DNA of 64,000 nt from CAZUGA01 sp964619885 (GCA_964619885.1 CAZUGA010000002.1:103085-167084); one strand, 5' to 3'; positions 1-9,127 are shown, counted from the stretch's first letter. Notes: generated by a model not told the origin, from the letters alone. A program made the numbers and translations.

Positions 1-279
1 GATGCCGACGTTACGTTGTATGATGACCTGGAAAATAAGGAAGAGATGTTTAATGCGGCCCGATATGTTATCAAAGCGGGGGAGATCTTTATCAAGGATC
101 ATGAATTTTGTACTGATCAACACGGACGTATTTATCACGTCGAGCCTGAATATGATGTTGCGATCGAAGATAAGATTCGTCCATTTTTCGAAGATTATTA
201 TACGATTCAGTTTGATAACTATGCGGTGGATAAGAGCTATCTAGGGGAAAGTGGGATGACGACTCCAACTTCGAGCTAG
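1..279 (+). CDS. fhcA: Formylmethanofuran dehydrogenase subunit A, C-terminal end (partial)
   Basis: The reading frame is open from base 1 and ends at TAG 277-279, so only the last 92 residues of a gene entering from the left are present. The fragment begins DADVTLYDDL and continues AARYVIKAGEI and a KDHEF stretch, the pattern seen at the C-terminus of amidohydrolase-fold FmdA/FhcA proteins. In methylotrophs FhcA is part of the formyltransferase/hydrolase complex that releases formate from formyl-tetrahydromethanopterin. The metal-binding residues lie outside the window. The next two genes are ftr and fhcC on the same strand, which strongly supports the call. The unit before it, probably fhcB, is not visible. 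Confidence 0.85.
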   Translation, partial: DADVTLYDDLENKEEMFNAARYVIKAGEIFIKDHEFCTDQHGRIYHVEPEYDVAIEDKIRPFFEDYYTIQFDNYAVDKSYLGESGMTTPTSS

Positions 280-516
280 TATGAAAATATAAGAAAAATT
301 TAACTATTCCGATTGCCACGGTTTGATTTTAGAACCAGGAATAATCGTTCAGTTTACTCGGTCACTATTGATTAATTACCCCGTATGTTTAACTGTACGT
401 CTCCATTCCGATTCCTTCGAGTCGATCCTTAATTGTGTTGAGCATTTCTGAGTACACTGCATTCGAACAAATCATAGTTAACTGGGTAGTCACAAAAAAT
501 AAACTGGCAGACAAGA

Positions 517-1404
517 ATGTATATTCAATCTACGGAAATTATCGATACTTTTGCTGAAGCCTTCAAAATGTGGGCCGCGAGGATTGTCATTACCGCGGAA
601 AACGAAAAATGGGCATTGGCAGCCGGGCGGTCCGTGACGGGGTTTGCAACCTCTGTTATTGGGTGCAAATGTGAAGCGGGCATAGAAAGCGAGTTGTCTG
701 CAGACGAAACACCCGATGGCCGTCCCGGCGTTAGCGTATTGCTGTTTGCGTTCAGTGCGAACGGCGTCGGAAAACGGTTGATCGAACGCATTGGGCAATG
801 TGTAATGACCTGTCCGACAACAGCTTGCTATAACGGTTTGGATAGCAGCGAATCGGTTATAGTGGGTGGAAAATTACGCTATTTTGGTGATGGATACCAA
901 GCCAGCAAATTGATCGGTGATCAGCGTTTATGGCGAATTCCTGTGATGGAAGGTGAATTTTTAGTCGATGAATCATTTGGTGTGCAGCCGGCTGTGGGTG
1001 GAGGCAATCTACTGATATTGGGTAAAGATTCTGCGGTAACGTTGCGGGCCGCTGAAGCAGCGGTGGAAGCGATGAAGATCCCGGGAGTAATCTTACCTTT
1101 TCCAGATGGCGTGGTTCGTAGTGGGAGCAAGCCGGGTTCTAAATATAAAGCCTTACCGGCATCGACCAATGATGCTTATTGTCCTGGCCTTCGCGGTTGC
1201 GCGCCACAAACTAATTTACCGGAAGACGTTACCTGCGTTCTCGAGGTCGTGATTGATGGGTTGGATGAAGAAGTGGTAAAAGAATCCATGCAACGAGGTA
1301 TTAGAGCCGCTGCGCAAGATGGTATTGCGCAGATCTCAGCCGGGAACTACGGTGGAGATTTGGGGCAATATAAAATTAGACTTAATGACCTAGTCCAGGG
1401 GTGA
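517..1404 (+). CDS. fhcD: Formylmethanofuran:tetrahydromethanopterin formyltransferase (FhcD/Ftr)
   Basis: This 295-residue protein matches the full length of the Ftr family. Its start (EIIDTFAEAF followed by ARIVITA), the central CPTTACYNGL and the GGNLLILG segment are typical. The enzyme moves the formyl group between tetrahydromethanopterin and methanofuran (or its bacterial analogue) in the cytoplasm. ATG 517 is chosen because it gives the normal family N-terminus; the ribosome site before it is weak. It lies 237 bp after fhcA, a wide gap for this usually compact cluster, and its stop overlaps the start region of fhcC. Family assignment is firm; the role in formaldehyde oxidation is known from methylotrophs. 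Confidence 0.95.
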   Translation: MYIQSTEIIDTFAEAFKMWAARIVITAENEKWALAAGRSVTGFATSVIGCKCEAGIESELSADETPDGRPGVSVLLFAFSANGVGKRLIERIGQCVMTCPTTACYNGLDSSESVIVGGKLRYFGDGYQASKLIGDQRLWRIPVMEGEFLVDESFGVQPAVGGGNLLILGKDSAVTLRAAEAAVEAMKIPGVILPFPDGVVRSGSKPGSKYKALPASTNDAYCPGLRGCAPQTNLPEDVTCVLEVVIDGLDEEVVKESMQRGIRAAAQDGIAQISAGNYGGDLGQYKIRLNDLVQG

Positions 1405-1406
1405 GC

Positions 1407-2219
1407 ATGAAACTGAGTTTACACACGTTACCCGAAGTTCCTCTTGAAGCGGAAGTAATTGCACCCGACCAGCTGAAAGGACTTAATGAATCGGAAGCCG
1501 CATCTCTGACAGTTTATCACGGTAATCGAAAGGTGAATCTAGGTGATTTTTTTGCCGTCAGCGGTAAAGTGGATAGTAGCGATGGTTTGGTTGAGGTTGA
1601 AGGTGATCTCGCCAGTGTAAAACTGATCGGTCATTCCATGACCTTCGGGCGCTTAATGATTGCCGGGAGCGTTGGTTCTCACCTTGGCGCAGCGATGTCT
1701 GGCGGAGAGATCTCGGTAGAAGGTAATGCCGCAGACTGGGTCGGCAGAGAAATGTCCGGTGGGCGTATCGTTGTTCATGGTGACGCTGGACACATGGTCG
1801 GAAGTACCATAAGAGGCAGTTCAACCGGTGTGCAAGGTGGCGAAATCATAATTCACGGCAACGCATTAAACGAAGTAGGCAACGGTATGCGCCGTGGTTT
1901 GATCGCGGTAGGTGGCGATACCCAGGATTTTACCGGTGTTAATATGCTCGCCGGGACTATCATTGTTTTGGGCCAAATGGGGATGCGGCCGGGTGCTGGG
2001 ATGAAGCGCGGTTCTATTGTAGCGATGGAGCGTACGGAGTTGTTGCCGACTTTTACCTATAATTCAACATTCAAACCTGGTTTCTTGCGCAACTATTTAT
2101 TTCACCTGCGTAAACTCGGGCTTTCTATAGCCGATACCTGCATCAACGGAAGTTATGAACGTTGGAGTGGGGATTCGATAGAATTAAACAAAGGCGAGAT
2201 ATTGCTTCGTGCCGGTTAG
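1407..2219 (+). CDS. fhcC: Formylmethanofuran dehydrogenase subunit C (FhcC)
   Basis: The 270-residue product has the FwdC/FmdC glycine-rich beta-helix: repeated G-x-x-M-x-x-G turns such as GAAMSGGEI, GREMSGGRI and GNGMRRGLI run from about residue 90 to 200. It is a structural subunit of the formyltransferase/hydrolase complex beside FhcA, FhcB and FhcD. Two starts are possible: GTG 1401, overlapping the ftr stop by 4 bases, or ATG 1407 just after it. I prefer the ATG, but either implies translational coupling with ftr. The gene ends the recognisable C1 operon; no fhcB follows. Confidence 0.93.
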   Translation: MKLSLHTLPEVPLEAEVIAPDQLKGLNESEAASLTVYHGNRKVNLGDFFAVSGKVDSSDGLVEVEGDLASVKLIGHSMTFGRLMIAGSVGSHLGAAMSGGEISVEGNAADWVGREMSGGRIVVHGDAGHMVGSTIRGSSTGVQGGEIIIHGNALNEVGNGMRRGLIAVGGDTQDFTGVNMLAGTIIVLGQMGMRPGAGMKRGSIVAMERTELLPTFTYNSTFKPGFLRNYLFHLRKLGLSIADTCINGSYERWSGDSIELNKGEILLRAG

Positions 2220-2827
2220 GGTGCGTACGCTCCAAAACTTGTCAATTCAGTTCCAGGATTTGCACAGAGACTAAGTCTTCTGTGGTCAACGGTTGGTTAT
2301 TGACGTCCCCTTATTGGAACCAACCCGAGTTTGGGGGATTTTTGCGTGGTTCTGGGTCACAAGCGGCGGTCTACTGAAAGTCTATTAGAAGGCCTCGCCC
2401 GACAATTTCTGTTTGAACCTACAATTTAGATTTTTGCCGGATTCAACGCATTAATCTGGAACGTATCCTTCGCATACCGGATTCCAAATTCACATGGTGC
2501 TTTATAGTCTAGGTCGGCTAGTTTCACAATGTGATATTCACGTTTTGTTTGTGGAATAGTTACCTATGCTCGGGGGTCTTAAAGCGCGATACTGCATCTG
2601 TTAGGGTCCCCTGCGACGGCAGTACTGTTTATCTAAATCATCAACGGTCTGGCGAGTACTAGTCTTGAAGGGTGAACAAGGCAAGATACTGGTCGAGGGT
2701 GTCCTGATATCTTCAAACGGAAATACGGTTTTCGGCCGTGGAAAGGTGATTGCTGACCATAATTTAATGGATGCCGGACCTGGCGCTTTGGTCGAATACT
2801 ACCTCATCAGACAAAAGGGATTTAAAA
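2220..2827. other. 608-bp intergenic stretch, no convincing gene
   Basis: No open frame here looks like a protein. A weak frame is open from 2605 to 2847; its only nearby start is TTG 2665 (60 codons), it resembles no family I know, and it runs 20 bp into the next gene. I see no clear hairpin-plus-T-run terminator after fhcC. Confidence 0.6.
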
Positions 2828-3982
2828 ATGGACTTAATAATCAATAGGGTGTTTCGAATATTTTCGTGCACCATCTTAATTTTATCCTCGGCAAACGCAT
2901 TGGCATTTCGAACCGATCACGGATTGTTGCCGGAGGGGACTTCTAGCTGTGATGCGCACGTGCCGGTCACGTTGGAAATTCCGAATAATGCTCTACCTGT
3001 TCCAGATCCATTCCGTGGGGAATATAGCGGGGGATTTTTTCATGTTGAAGAGCTAAGCGAAGGCCTCTTTTATATGACCGATGGTGCCTACCAGGCAATG
3101 TTTCTGGTCGCTGACCGAGGTATCATTTTGGTCGATGCCCCCCCCTCTATAGGTGTGAACCCTATTGATCCGTCCTTGTCCGTGAGCTTATTGGATGTGA
3201 TCTACAGTGTGCCCGCGACCCAGGGGAAACCAATCAAGAAATTGATTTACAGTCATTCCGCGCTCGATCACATCGGTGCCGCGGGCCTGGTTAAGGAAAG
3301 ATTTCCAAACGTAAAAATTATCGCGCACAAAGCGACCAAAAGAAAAATTCAGAGTAGTAGTGGACGCTTATTGCCATTCTTGCAGGGATCTGCGGCTGTG
3401 CCTCCGCCAGTGCCAGACGTTGGTTTCCGGTCCACGAAACGCGTTCACCTGGGTGCGCAATCACTAAAGCTTTCCTATCGTGGTCCCATACACGAACCCG
3501 GTAATATCTTTATTTACGCGCCGCAGCAGAAAGTACTCATGATGGTTGATGTGTTTTTCCCGGGTTGGGCTCCATTCAATGATTTGGCTTTAGCTGAGGA
3601 TATACCGTTATATATTAAAGCGCATAAAATTGCGCTCAACTTTGATTTTCAAACATTGATCGGGGGGCACGTCAATCGATTGGGGACTCGAAGTGATCTG
3701 GAAACCGCGATGTCATACTTAGAGGATATAAGAGCTAATGCGACTTCGGCGCTTTTTGATCCTAAGCTTTTTGCGATATTCGGAATCGTACCGCAGCATG
3801 CATTGGGCGCATTTAACATTTATCTGGATCAAGTCGCGTGTTCCTGCGCGAATCTTACGCTAGACGACACACAGACCCCGTCCGGTATCGATTGGCGACA
3901 GGAAATTGGCGCTGCCGATATCAATACGGTAGGCCATTGCTGGTCCATGGCGAAGGCATTGCGCGTCGATCCATCGTTCTAA
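2828..3982 (+). CDS. Exported metallo-beta-lactamase-fold protein with incomplete zinc motif
   Basis: The 384-residue protein starts at ATG 2828, preceded by a good ribosome site (AAAGGGA) and followed by a signal peptide of about 25 residues ending near ANALA. The metallo-beta-lactamase fold shows in the ordered ligands: HSALDH at 143-148, then His 222 (GPIHEPGN), Asp 241 (MMVDVFF) and His 281 (GGHVN). The usual HxHxDH has lost its second His (Ala 145), while Asp 147 and His 148 remain. It may bind one metal, or have changed activity. Its position after the fhc genes, with some 600 bp between, is suggestive but not proof of a C1 role; the substrate cannot be told. Confidence 0.82.
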   Translation: MDLIINRVFRIFSCTILILSSANALAFRTDHGLLPEGTSSCDAHVPVTLEIPNNALPVPDPFRGEYSGGFFHVEELSEGLFYMTDGAYQAMFLVADRGIILVDAPPSIGVNPIDPSLSVSLLDVIYSVPATQGKPIKKLIYSHSALDHIGAAGLVKERFPNVKIIAHKATKRKIQSSSGRLLPFLQGSAAVPPPVPDVGFRSTKRVHLGAQSLKLSYRGPIHEPGNIFIYAPQQKVLMMVDVFFPGWAPFNDLALAEDIPLYIKAHKIALNFDFQTLIGGHVNRLGTRSDLETAMSYLEDIRANATSALFDPKLFAIFGIVPQHALGAFNIYLDQVACSCANLTLDDTQTPSGIDWRQEIGAADINTVGHCWSMAKALRVDPSF

Positions 3983-4004
3983 AAGTTAAAGTCATTGTCT
4001 TAAT

Positions 4005-4042
4005 CGTCCTTTCCGGTCCAACGTGTGTCACCGGGAAGGACG
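4005..4042 (+). terminator. Inverted repeat after the MBL-fold gene, possible terminator
   Basis: CGTCCTTTCCGGT at 4005-4017 pairs with ACCGGGAAGGACG at 4030-4042, 13 pairs including one G-U, around a 12-base loop. It begins 23 bp after the stop codon. The bases after it are T-rich but hold no clean T run, so it could be a weak terminator or an RNA-stabilising 3' stem. Confidence 0.45.
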
Positions 4043-4515
4043 GTAAATTGCTTGCTATTGTTTTGATTTTAGTGAGTGTCTTATCAGCCGTCATAAATAG
4101 ATCGTTTCGTTTTTGGCTGGTTCCGGTCTTTTTCAATGTCAAACTCATCCGCTCAAAATATTTGGTGTTGAAATACCAAGTCATTAATCAGGGTCTTATC
4201 CAAAGACTGCTGTAATTCGGGCGGATGACGTTTTTTGAGTGTCAATATTTTTAACACATCGGTCGATTCATGAACGTTGGCTTCGCTTAGTATTTGAAAT
4301 AAATATGAAAATTTAACTGGTGTGAATATTGCATAATTTGAAAGGGGAGAAAATTTCAAATTTGATGTTAATAGTTAACGGTAAACCGAGCGTGTTATCG
4401 GTAAATTAATGTTTAACCGTACTTTGGCGGTTCGCGGCTTTGATCAGTTCCCAGTTGCCGACCGCGAGCCGAGGTACATCAATTTCCGATTTTTGAAAAC
4501 ACAGGTAGGCTACAT
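4043..4515. other. Intergenic stretch, no gene seen
   Basis: This AT-rich stretch separates the MBL-fold gene from the glycosidase-like gene. A 125-codon frame reaching into it (3838-4215) begins inside the MBL-fold gene in another frame and looks like chance. The promoter of the next gene probably lies near 4370-4480, but no sharp -35/-10 pair stands out. Confidence 0.5.
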
Positions 4516-5820
4516 ATGGCCACAAAAGATAGATTAAAATATCGATTGTTCGCGTTAATCGCGTTACTGATATTGCCCAACACCCAACTACTTGCGGCAA
4601 TGACTACTGGTGCGATACCGGTGCAAGTATTATCGGATAATCAACGATTTACGATGATGAGAGGCGGCGAACCGTATTACATCAAAGGTGCCGGTGTTAG
4701 AACGCAACATATGGAACGGCTTGCCATAGCGGGTGGAAATTCCGTGCGCACATGGAGCGCGGCGAATGCAGAAACAGTGCTTGATGAGGCCCATCGTTTG
4801 GGTTTGACCGTCACATTGGGTCTTTGGGTTCAAACCGAACAATCGGGTTTTGATTACGACGATGGCGAAGCTATCGCGCAGCAATTGCGGCGCTTTACGG
4901 AAACCGTCACGAAATTCAAAGATCATCCGGCGTTACTGATGTGGGGTATCGGTAATGAGGTTAATCTTGGCTATTCAAACAGCAAAGTTTGGGATGCGAT
5001 AGAAGAAATTGCCGTGATGATCGATTCTTTGGATGGAAATCATCCAACAATGACCGTATTGGCCGGTATGCCGCGTGATGATATTCAACTTATCAAAGAA
5101 AAATGTACTCATATCGATATCCTTGGGATTAACGCTTACGCGGCGTTGCCCAAAGTTCCGGAAAAAATTAGAGAATACGGATGGGATCGGCCTTACGTTG
5201 TGACCGAATGGGGGCCAAATGGTTATTGGGAAGTGTCTACCGCGAGTTGGGGTGCGGCATATGAGCTATCTAGCACCGATAAAGCAGCAATTTATCGCGA
5301 TAGATACGAGAATGTTATTTTGGACGACAGCGACCGCAACTTGGGTTCTTATGTATTTTTCTGGGGATTCAAGCACGAATGGACTCCGACTTGGTTTGGA
5401 TTGTTTATGCAGGACGGCGTTAGTACGCCGGTTGTGGATACAATGGAGTATTTGTGGAGGGGGTCTTGGCCGGAGAATCGTGCACCTCAAATCGGTGCCT
5501 TGCAGTTGGACGGTTTAGTGGCGGGGGATCAGGGTATTCAATTAGATGCGAGCAATAGCTATCAAGCCAATGCATCTGTAATCGATCTGGAAGGGGATAG
5601 CCTGCGGTTGAATTGGGCGATCCACCGAGAATATGTAGGTGCTGGTGCTGGAGGCGATTTGGAAAAACTGGTTGAGAAACCTGCTTTATCATCAGTCAAT
5701 GGGGAAGGCGTATTACGGTTTACCGCGCCGACCCAGCCGGGCGCTTATCGGTTATATCTGTACGCGTACGATAACAATAACCATGTTGCGACCGCCAATA
5801 TTCCGTTTTACGTGAACTAA
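4516..5820 (+). CDS. Secreted glycoside hydrolase-like TIM-barrel protein
   Basis: The 434-residue product has a signal peptide (about residues 1-28, cleavage near LLAA). A barrel domain related to the GH2/GH5 catalytic fold spans roughly 35-320. Two acidic residues sit where retaining glycosidases carry their catalytic pair: Glu 148 in GIGNEVNL (acid/base position) and Glu 231 in VVTEWGPNG (nucleophile position). Residues about 330-434 form a beta-rich, Ig/PKD-like domain with DASNSY and DNNNH segments. It probably cleaves or remodels a polysaccharide in the periplasm or outside the cell. The gene stands alone between its neighbours. The substrate cannot be inferred. Confidence 0.8.
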   Translation: MATKDRLKYRLFALIALLILPNTQLLAAMTTGAIPVQVLSDNQRFTMMRGGEPYYIKGAGVRTQHMERLAIAGGNSVRTWSAANAETVLDEAHRLGLTVTLGLWVQTEQSGFDYDDGEAIAQQLRRFTETVTKFKDHPALLMWGIGNEVNLGYSNSKVWDAIEEIAVMIDSLDGNHPTMTVLAGMPRDDIQLIKEKCTHIDILGINAYAALPKVPEKIREYGWDRPYVVTEWGPNGYWEVSTASWGAAYELSSTDKAAIYRDRYENVILDDSDRNLGSYVFFWGFKHEWTPTWFGLFMQDGVSTPVVDTMEYLWRGSWPENRAPQIGALQLDGLVAGDQGIQLDASNSYQANASVIDLEGDSLRLNWAIHREYVGAGAGGDLEKLVEKPALSSVNGEGVLRFTAPTQPGAYRLYLYAYDNNNHVATANIPFYVN

Positions 5821-5884
5821 AAGCTTATTTGGTTAAGAATGATATTGGCTGCAAGCGTCCCTAAACACTGCAACCAGATAGCCT

Positions 5885-6406
5885 CTAAGCGTTATCCTGT
5901 ACCGGTTTTGGTTCCGTATAACTAATTGCGGCAATATAGTAATTTATCAATCCTGCTGGTGTTTGAACTGAAACTTCCTGGTCGAGGCTTTTGTTGAGCA
6001 ATGCTTTGGCAAGCGGTGAATCTACGCTGATCCAACGTTTTTTGGTATCGATTTCATCGGGTCCCACAATTCGGTAAGTTGCTCGAATATCATTCTCGTT
6101 TTCGATGCTTACCCAAGCGCCGAAAAAGATTCGGCTGGAATCCGTTGGTATAGCCGATACGACTTTGAGTTCTGGCATTCTCCGCTGTAGATATCGTATG
6201 CGACGGTCGATTTCCCGCAATTCTTTTTTTCTATAAATGTATTCAGCATTTTCAGAACGATCACCCTCCGCAGCGGCAGCAGTTAGCGCGCGAGTTACGT
6301 CCGCGCGCCGTTGCCAAATTTGTTTGGTCTCATTTTCTAAAGCTTTATAACCATTGTCGGTAATGTATAGCGATGGTTTTTCTGTTGGCGGGCGATATCG
6401 TCCCAT
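5885..6406 (-). CDS. greB: Transcription elongation factor GreB
   Basis: The 173-residue protein has the two-domain Gre layout: an N-terminal coiled coil (about 10-85) whose tip carries the acidic GDRSENAEY segment, and a C-terminal FKBP-like domain ending near AAISY. The tip acids coordinate magnesium in the RNA polymerase secondary channel and stimulate cleavage of backtracked RNA. The extended N-terminus (MGRYRPP) and the basic KKELREIDRRIRYLQRRM helix fit GreB better than GreA. It is monocistronic, convergent with the glycosidase-like gene. Family length is normal. Confidence 0.93.
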   Translation of the reverse strand: MGRYRPPTEKPSLYITDNGYKALENETKQIWQRRADVTRALTAAAAEGDRSENAEYIYRKKELREIDRRIRYLQRRMPELKVVSAIPTDSSRIFFGAWVSIENENDIRATYRIVGPDEIDTKKRWISVDSPLAKALLNKSLDQEVSVQTPAGLINYYIAAISYTEPKPVQDNA

Positions 6407-6861
6407 TTTAGATCGATTTTCCGATATTTTTCTGGATGGTTGGGATAATCCGGCGGGTTACGTTCATGTAAATGATCGATGTCTGAGGTAAGCGTGAAGA
6501 TATTATACTGGATTGGCTATTGACCATATCTATAACGCTAGGGATCAGCAAGTGGCGCAATTTATTCGTTAATCAGTAAGAATTGTCTTCTAGACATGAT
6601 CCGGTAGGAAATATACGCCCTGGTATCAAAGAGCGACGCGGTGAGACCAATGGATTGACGTAGAAATACCTTGGTATTCGGGTTATTTGGATTGCCGGTC
6701 GGCTCTTCTAAATGGATCCAGCGTTAGTTTTCTTTGATGCTCAATTATCTATTTAAATGCCGCTGCTCATCTTGAATATCACGTGCTAATATCGCATAAT
6801 ACGCGGCCTCATTATAGATCCATTGAATTGCGTTCGACCAAAGTTTCATCCATTATGGTAA
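6407..6861. other. Intergenic stretch between greB and the SRP RNA gene
   Basis: No protein frame or recognisable RNA is visible. The stretch must hold the greB promoter (minus strand, near its left end) and the promoter of the SRP RNA (right end), but neither is distinct enough to place. Confidence 0.5.
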
Positions 6862-6963
6862 GCCGTGTCGGTCCCCCCGCAACGATACGCTGTGAATCCC
6901 GTCAGACCCGGAAGGGAGCAGCGGTAGCAGCGGATTCGTGTGCCGGGGTGTGGCTGGCACGGT
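6862..6963 (+). ncRNA. ffs: Signal recognition particle 4.5S RNA
   Basis: The sequence contains the conserved SRP apical domain: the CGTCAGACCCGGAAGGGAGC segment with its GGAA tetraloop near 6910, the matching GGTAGCAG strand and GTGTGCCGGGGTG beyond. The ends GCCGTG (6862) and CACGGT (to 6963) close the long helix. The RNA binds Ffh and targets nascent membrane proteins. Its position just before dnaX is the usual gammaproteobacterial one. A 7-bp inverted repeat (GTCTGCC 6962-6968 / GGCAGAC 6983-6989) lies at the 3' end but has no T run. Confidence 0.93.
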
Positions 6964-7023
6964 CTGCCGCCCAATTTAGACTGGCAGACGGTTATATCCC
7001 CAATATAGAACACTAGTCAGTGT

Positions 7024-7158
7024 ATGAAAGCTCCTAACGCTTATCACCGTGAAGCGCGTCTTATTGGCTCTATCGTACTGTTTACGCGTAAAATTAAAGA
7101 TAGCGATAGTGTGGATAAAAATGCCATTGAATTATTGAATAGTTTGTTGAGTTATTGA
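7024..7158 (+). CDS. Possible 44-residue leader ORF upstream of dnaX
   Basis: ATG 7024 opens a 44-codon frame rich in basic residues (MKAPNAYHREARLIG...), ending in TGA 7156-7158, which overlaps the dnaX ATG by one base (TGATG). Such an arrangement would let ribosomes pass straight into dnaX. No Shine-Dalgarno sequence precedes it and I do not recognise the peptide, so it may be chance. It is listed because the junction is exact and the frame fills the gap between ffs and dnaX. Confidence 0.3.
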   Translation: MKAPNAYHREARLIGSIVLFTRKIKDSDSVDKNAIELLNSLLSY

Positions 7159-8774
7159 TGGGCTATCTGGTACTCGCACGCAAGTGGCGACCGCATAATT
7201 TTAGTCAAGTGATCGGGCAAGGTCATGTCGTTACCGCATTAACGAATGCGCTAACAAATGACCGTATACACCATGCTTATCTGTTTACCGGGACCCGCGG
7301 CGTTGGTAAAACGACGATTGCACGTATTCTTGCCAAAGCTTTGAATTGCGAGAATCGCGTCGATTTCGATCCTTGTGATCGCTGCTCGGTTTGCCAGGAC
7401 ATAGACGCTGGGCGATTTGTTGACCTGATTGAAGTTGATGCCGCGTCGCGGACCAAGGTTGAGGATACGCGGGAACTGCTGGACAACGTCCAATACGCAC
7501 CAACCAAAGGTCGTTTCAAAGTTTATTTGATCGATGAAGTGCATATGCTATCTGGGCATAGTTTTAATGCTCTACTCAAAACCTTGGAAGAGCCGCCACC
7601 GCATGTCAAGTTTCTGTTGGCTACGACCGATCCTCAGAAAATACCAGTCACGGTTTTATCCAGGTGCCTGCAATTTAATCTCAAATCTTTACAGCCTAAT
7701 GAGATAGCGCAGCAGATCAATGTCATATTGGATGATGAAAAAATTGAATGTGATGAACGTTCTTTATATTCATTAGCCGACGCGGCGCAAGGTAGTATGC
7801 GTGATGGTCTTAGTTTGCTGGACCAAGCGATAGTGTACTGCGGTGGATCAATAACAGGTGACAAGGTTGATGTTATGTTGGGGGCTGTTGCCCACCGTCC
7901 TGTTTGGGAATTGCTGGAGTATCTGCATAATTCCGATGCGGCCGGTTTGCTCGATAGCATTAACGAGTTGGCTGACTACTGTCCTAATTTCGCTAACCTA
8001 CTACAACATTTGTTGTCGACGTTACACAAAATAGCGTTGATTCAGGCTGTACCCGATATTGATCGCGAGCAAAGAGATTCTCAGGCGTTGTCGGAGTTGG
8101 CGACCCGTATGAGTCAGGAAGATGTTCAGTTGTATTATCAAATCGGCTTGATTGGACAGCGGGATTTAAAATGGGCTCCGGACCCTCAAAGTGGCTTTGA
8201 AATGGTGCTGCTTAGAATGTTGGCATTTAAGCCTGTTGATGAGTCGAATAACAAAATGGAGAAGCGCCACAACTCGCACGACCGTTCTGTTCCAGAACCG
8301 CAGGTCAAACAAGGTGCTGTATCGCAAGAGATACCGGCTAAAGCAATTTCAAATGATAGTATCGAAAACTCGGAACCCAAAATTACTATAAAGAGTTCGT
8401 GGTTTGAAATCGTAGCGGCCATGGGGATTACAGGAATGGCTAGAGAGTTGGCTAACAATAGTGTATTGCGCAGCATTGATGATAAGCTTTGTACATTATT
8501 GTTAGATGCGGGCCACGAGCAATTGCGCAGTAAACGGGTTGAAGACCGGTTGCAAAGCGCGCTGCAAGCATACTATAAAAAGCCGTTAAAGCTCGTTATC
8601 CAGGTTGGTGATAGTGTTGGCGAGACGCCCGCAATGACTTTGTCTAAGCAGCATGAAAAGCGGCAGCGCAAGGCCGAGACCGCGATGACTGAAGACGCCA
8701 ATGTGCGTGCGTTAGCGGAAGCATTTGATGCACAAATTATCCCTGGTTCCACCGAACCGCTGGGTAATGATTAA
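7158..8774 (+). CDS. dnaX: DNA polymerase III subunit gamma/tau
   Basis: The 538-residue clamp-loader ATPase starts at ATG 7158. Visible are the Walker A GTRGVGKT (45-52), the zinc site Cys 64/73/76/79, Walker B VYLIDEVH (122-129), sensor-1 LLATTDPQKIP and the SRC arginine-finger motif. Domain III follows, then a low-complexity linker (about 375-410) and a short tau-like C-terminal domain. It loads the beta clamp and organises the replicase. The protein is shorter than the E. coli tau chain (643). I find no in-phase A-AAA-AAG heptamer, so the E. coli type frameshift that makes gamma is not evident. It is followed closely by ybaB and recR. Confidence 0.96.
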   Translation: MGYLVLARKWRPHNFSQVIGQGHVVTALTNALTNDRIHHAYLFTGTRGVGKTTIARILAKALNCENRVDFDPCDRCSVCQDIDAGRFVDLIEVDAASRTKVEDTRELLDNVQYAPTKGRFKVYLIDEVHMLSGHSFNALLKTLEEPPPHVKFLLATTDPQKIPVTVLSRCLQFNLKSLQPNEIAQQINVILDDEKIECDERSLYSLADAAQGSMRDGLSLLDQAIVYCGGSITGDKVDVMLGAVAHRPVWELLEYLHNSDAAGLLDSINELADYCPNFANLLQHLLSTLHKIALIQAVPDIDREQRDSQALSELATRMSQEDVQLYYQIGLIGQRDLKWAPDPQSGFEMVLLRMLAFKPVDESNNKMEKRHNSHDRSVPEPQVKQGAVSQEIPAKAISNDSIENSEPKITIKSSWFEIVAAMGITGMARELANNSVLRSIDDKLCTLLLDAGHEQLRSKRVEDRLQSALQAYYKKPLKLVIQVGDSVGETPAMTLSKQHEKRQRKAETAMTEDANVRALAEAFDAQIIPGSTEPLGND

Positions 8775-8794
8775 ACCATCTGTGGAGTAAAATT

Positions 8795-9118
8795 ATGAAG
8801 AATCCTTTGGGAAATATTATGCAGCAAGCGCAGGAAATGCAGGAGAATTTTCAAAAAGCGCAGGCCGAACTGGCGGAAATGGAGGTGTCGGGTGAATCGG
8901 GAGGCGGATTAGTAAAAATCGTAATGAGCGGAAAGCGCCAAGTCCGCAACATCAGTTTAGATGACAGCTTGTTGGGTGACGATAGAGATATGCTTGAAGA
9001 TCTGATCGCGGCAGCGTTTAATGATGCGGTGAATAGGGTCGACAAAATGAAACAAGAGAAATTGGCTGGCCTGACCGCAGGATTACAAATGCCCGGCGGT
9101 TTTAAAATGCCGTTTTAA
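8795..9118 (+). CDS. ybaB: Nucleoid-associated protein YbaB/EbfC family
   Basis: The 107-residue protein has the family pattern: an N-terminal helix starting MKNPLGNIMQQAQEMQ, a central SGESGGGLVKIVMSG strand pair, and a C-terminal helix with DLIAAAFNDAV. It forms a tweezer-like dimer that binds DNA. The gene lies 20 bp after dnaX and 9 bp before recR, the usual operon order, with ATG 8795 the natural start. Functional detail in this organism is inferred from the family. Confidence 0.94.
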   Translation: MKNPLGNIMQQAQEMQENFQKAQAELAEMEVSGESGGGLVKIVMSGKRQVRNISLDDSLLGDDRDMLEDLIAAAFNDAVNRVDKMKQEKLAGLTAGLQMPGGFKMPF

Positions 9119-9127
9119 GTCATTGAC

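Noticed and set aside
3838..4215. 125-codon plus-strand frame
   Set aside because: It begins inside the MBL-fold gene in another frame and continues into a hairpin-bearing intergenic region; no family pattern.
6962..6989. Terminator after the SRP RNA
   Set aside because: The 7-bp repeat is real but no T run follows, so I mention it only with the RNA.
8566..8590. Possible programmed frameshift in dnaX
   Set aside because: The only A-rich run here reads T-AAA-AAG in phase, not A-AAA-AAG, and no strong stem follows, so I do not call it.
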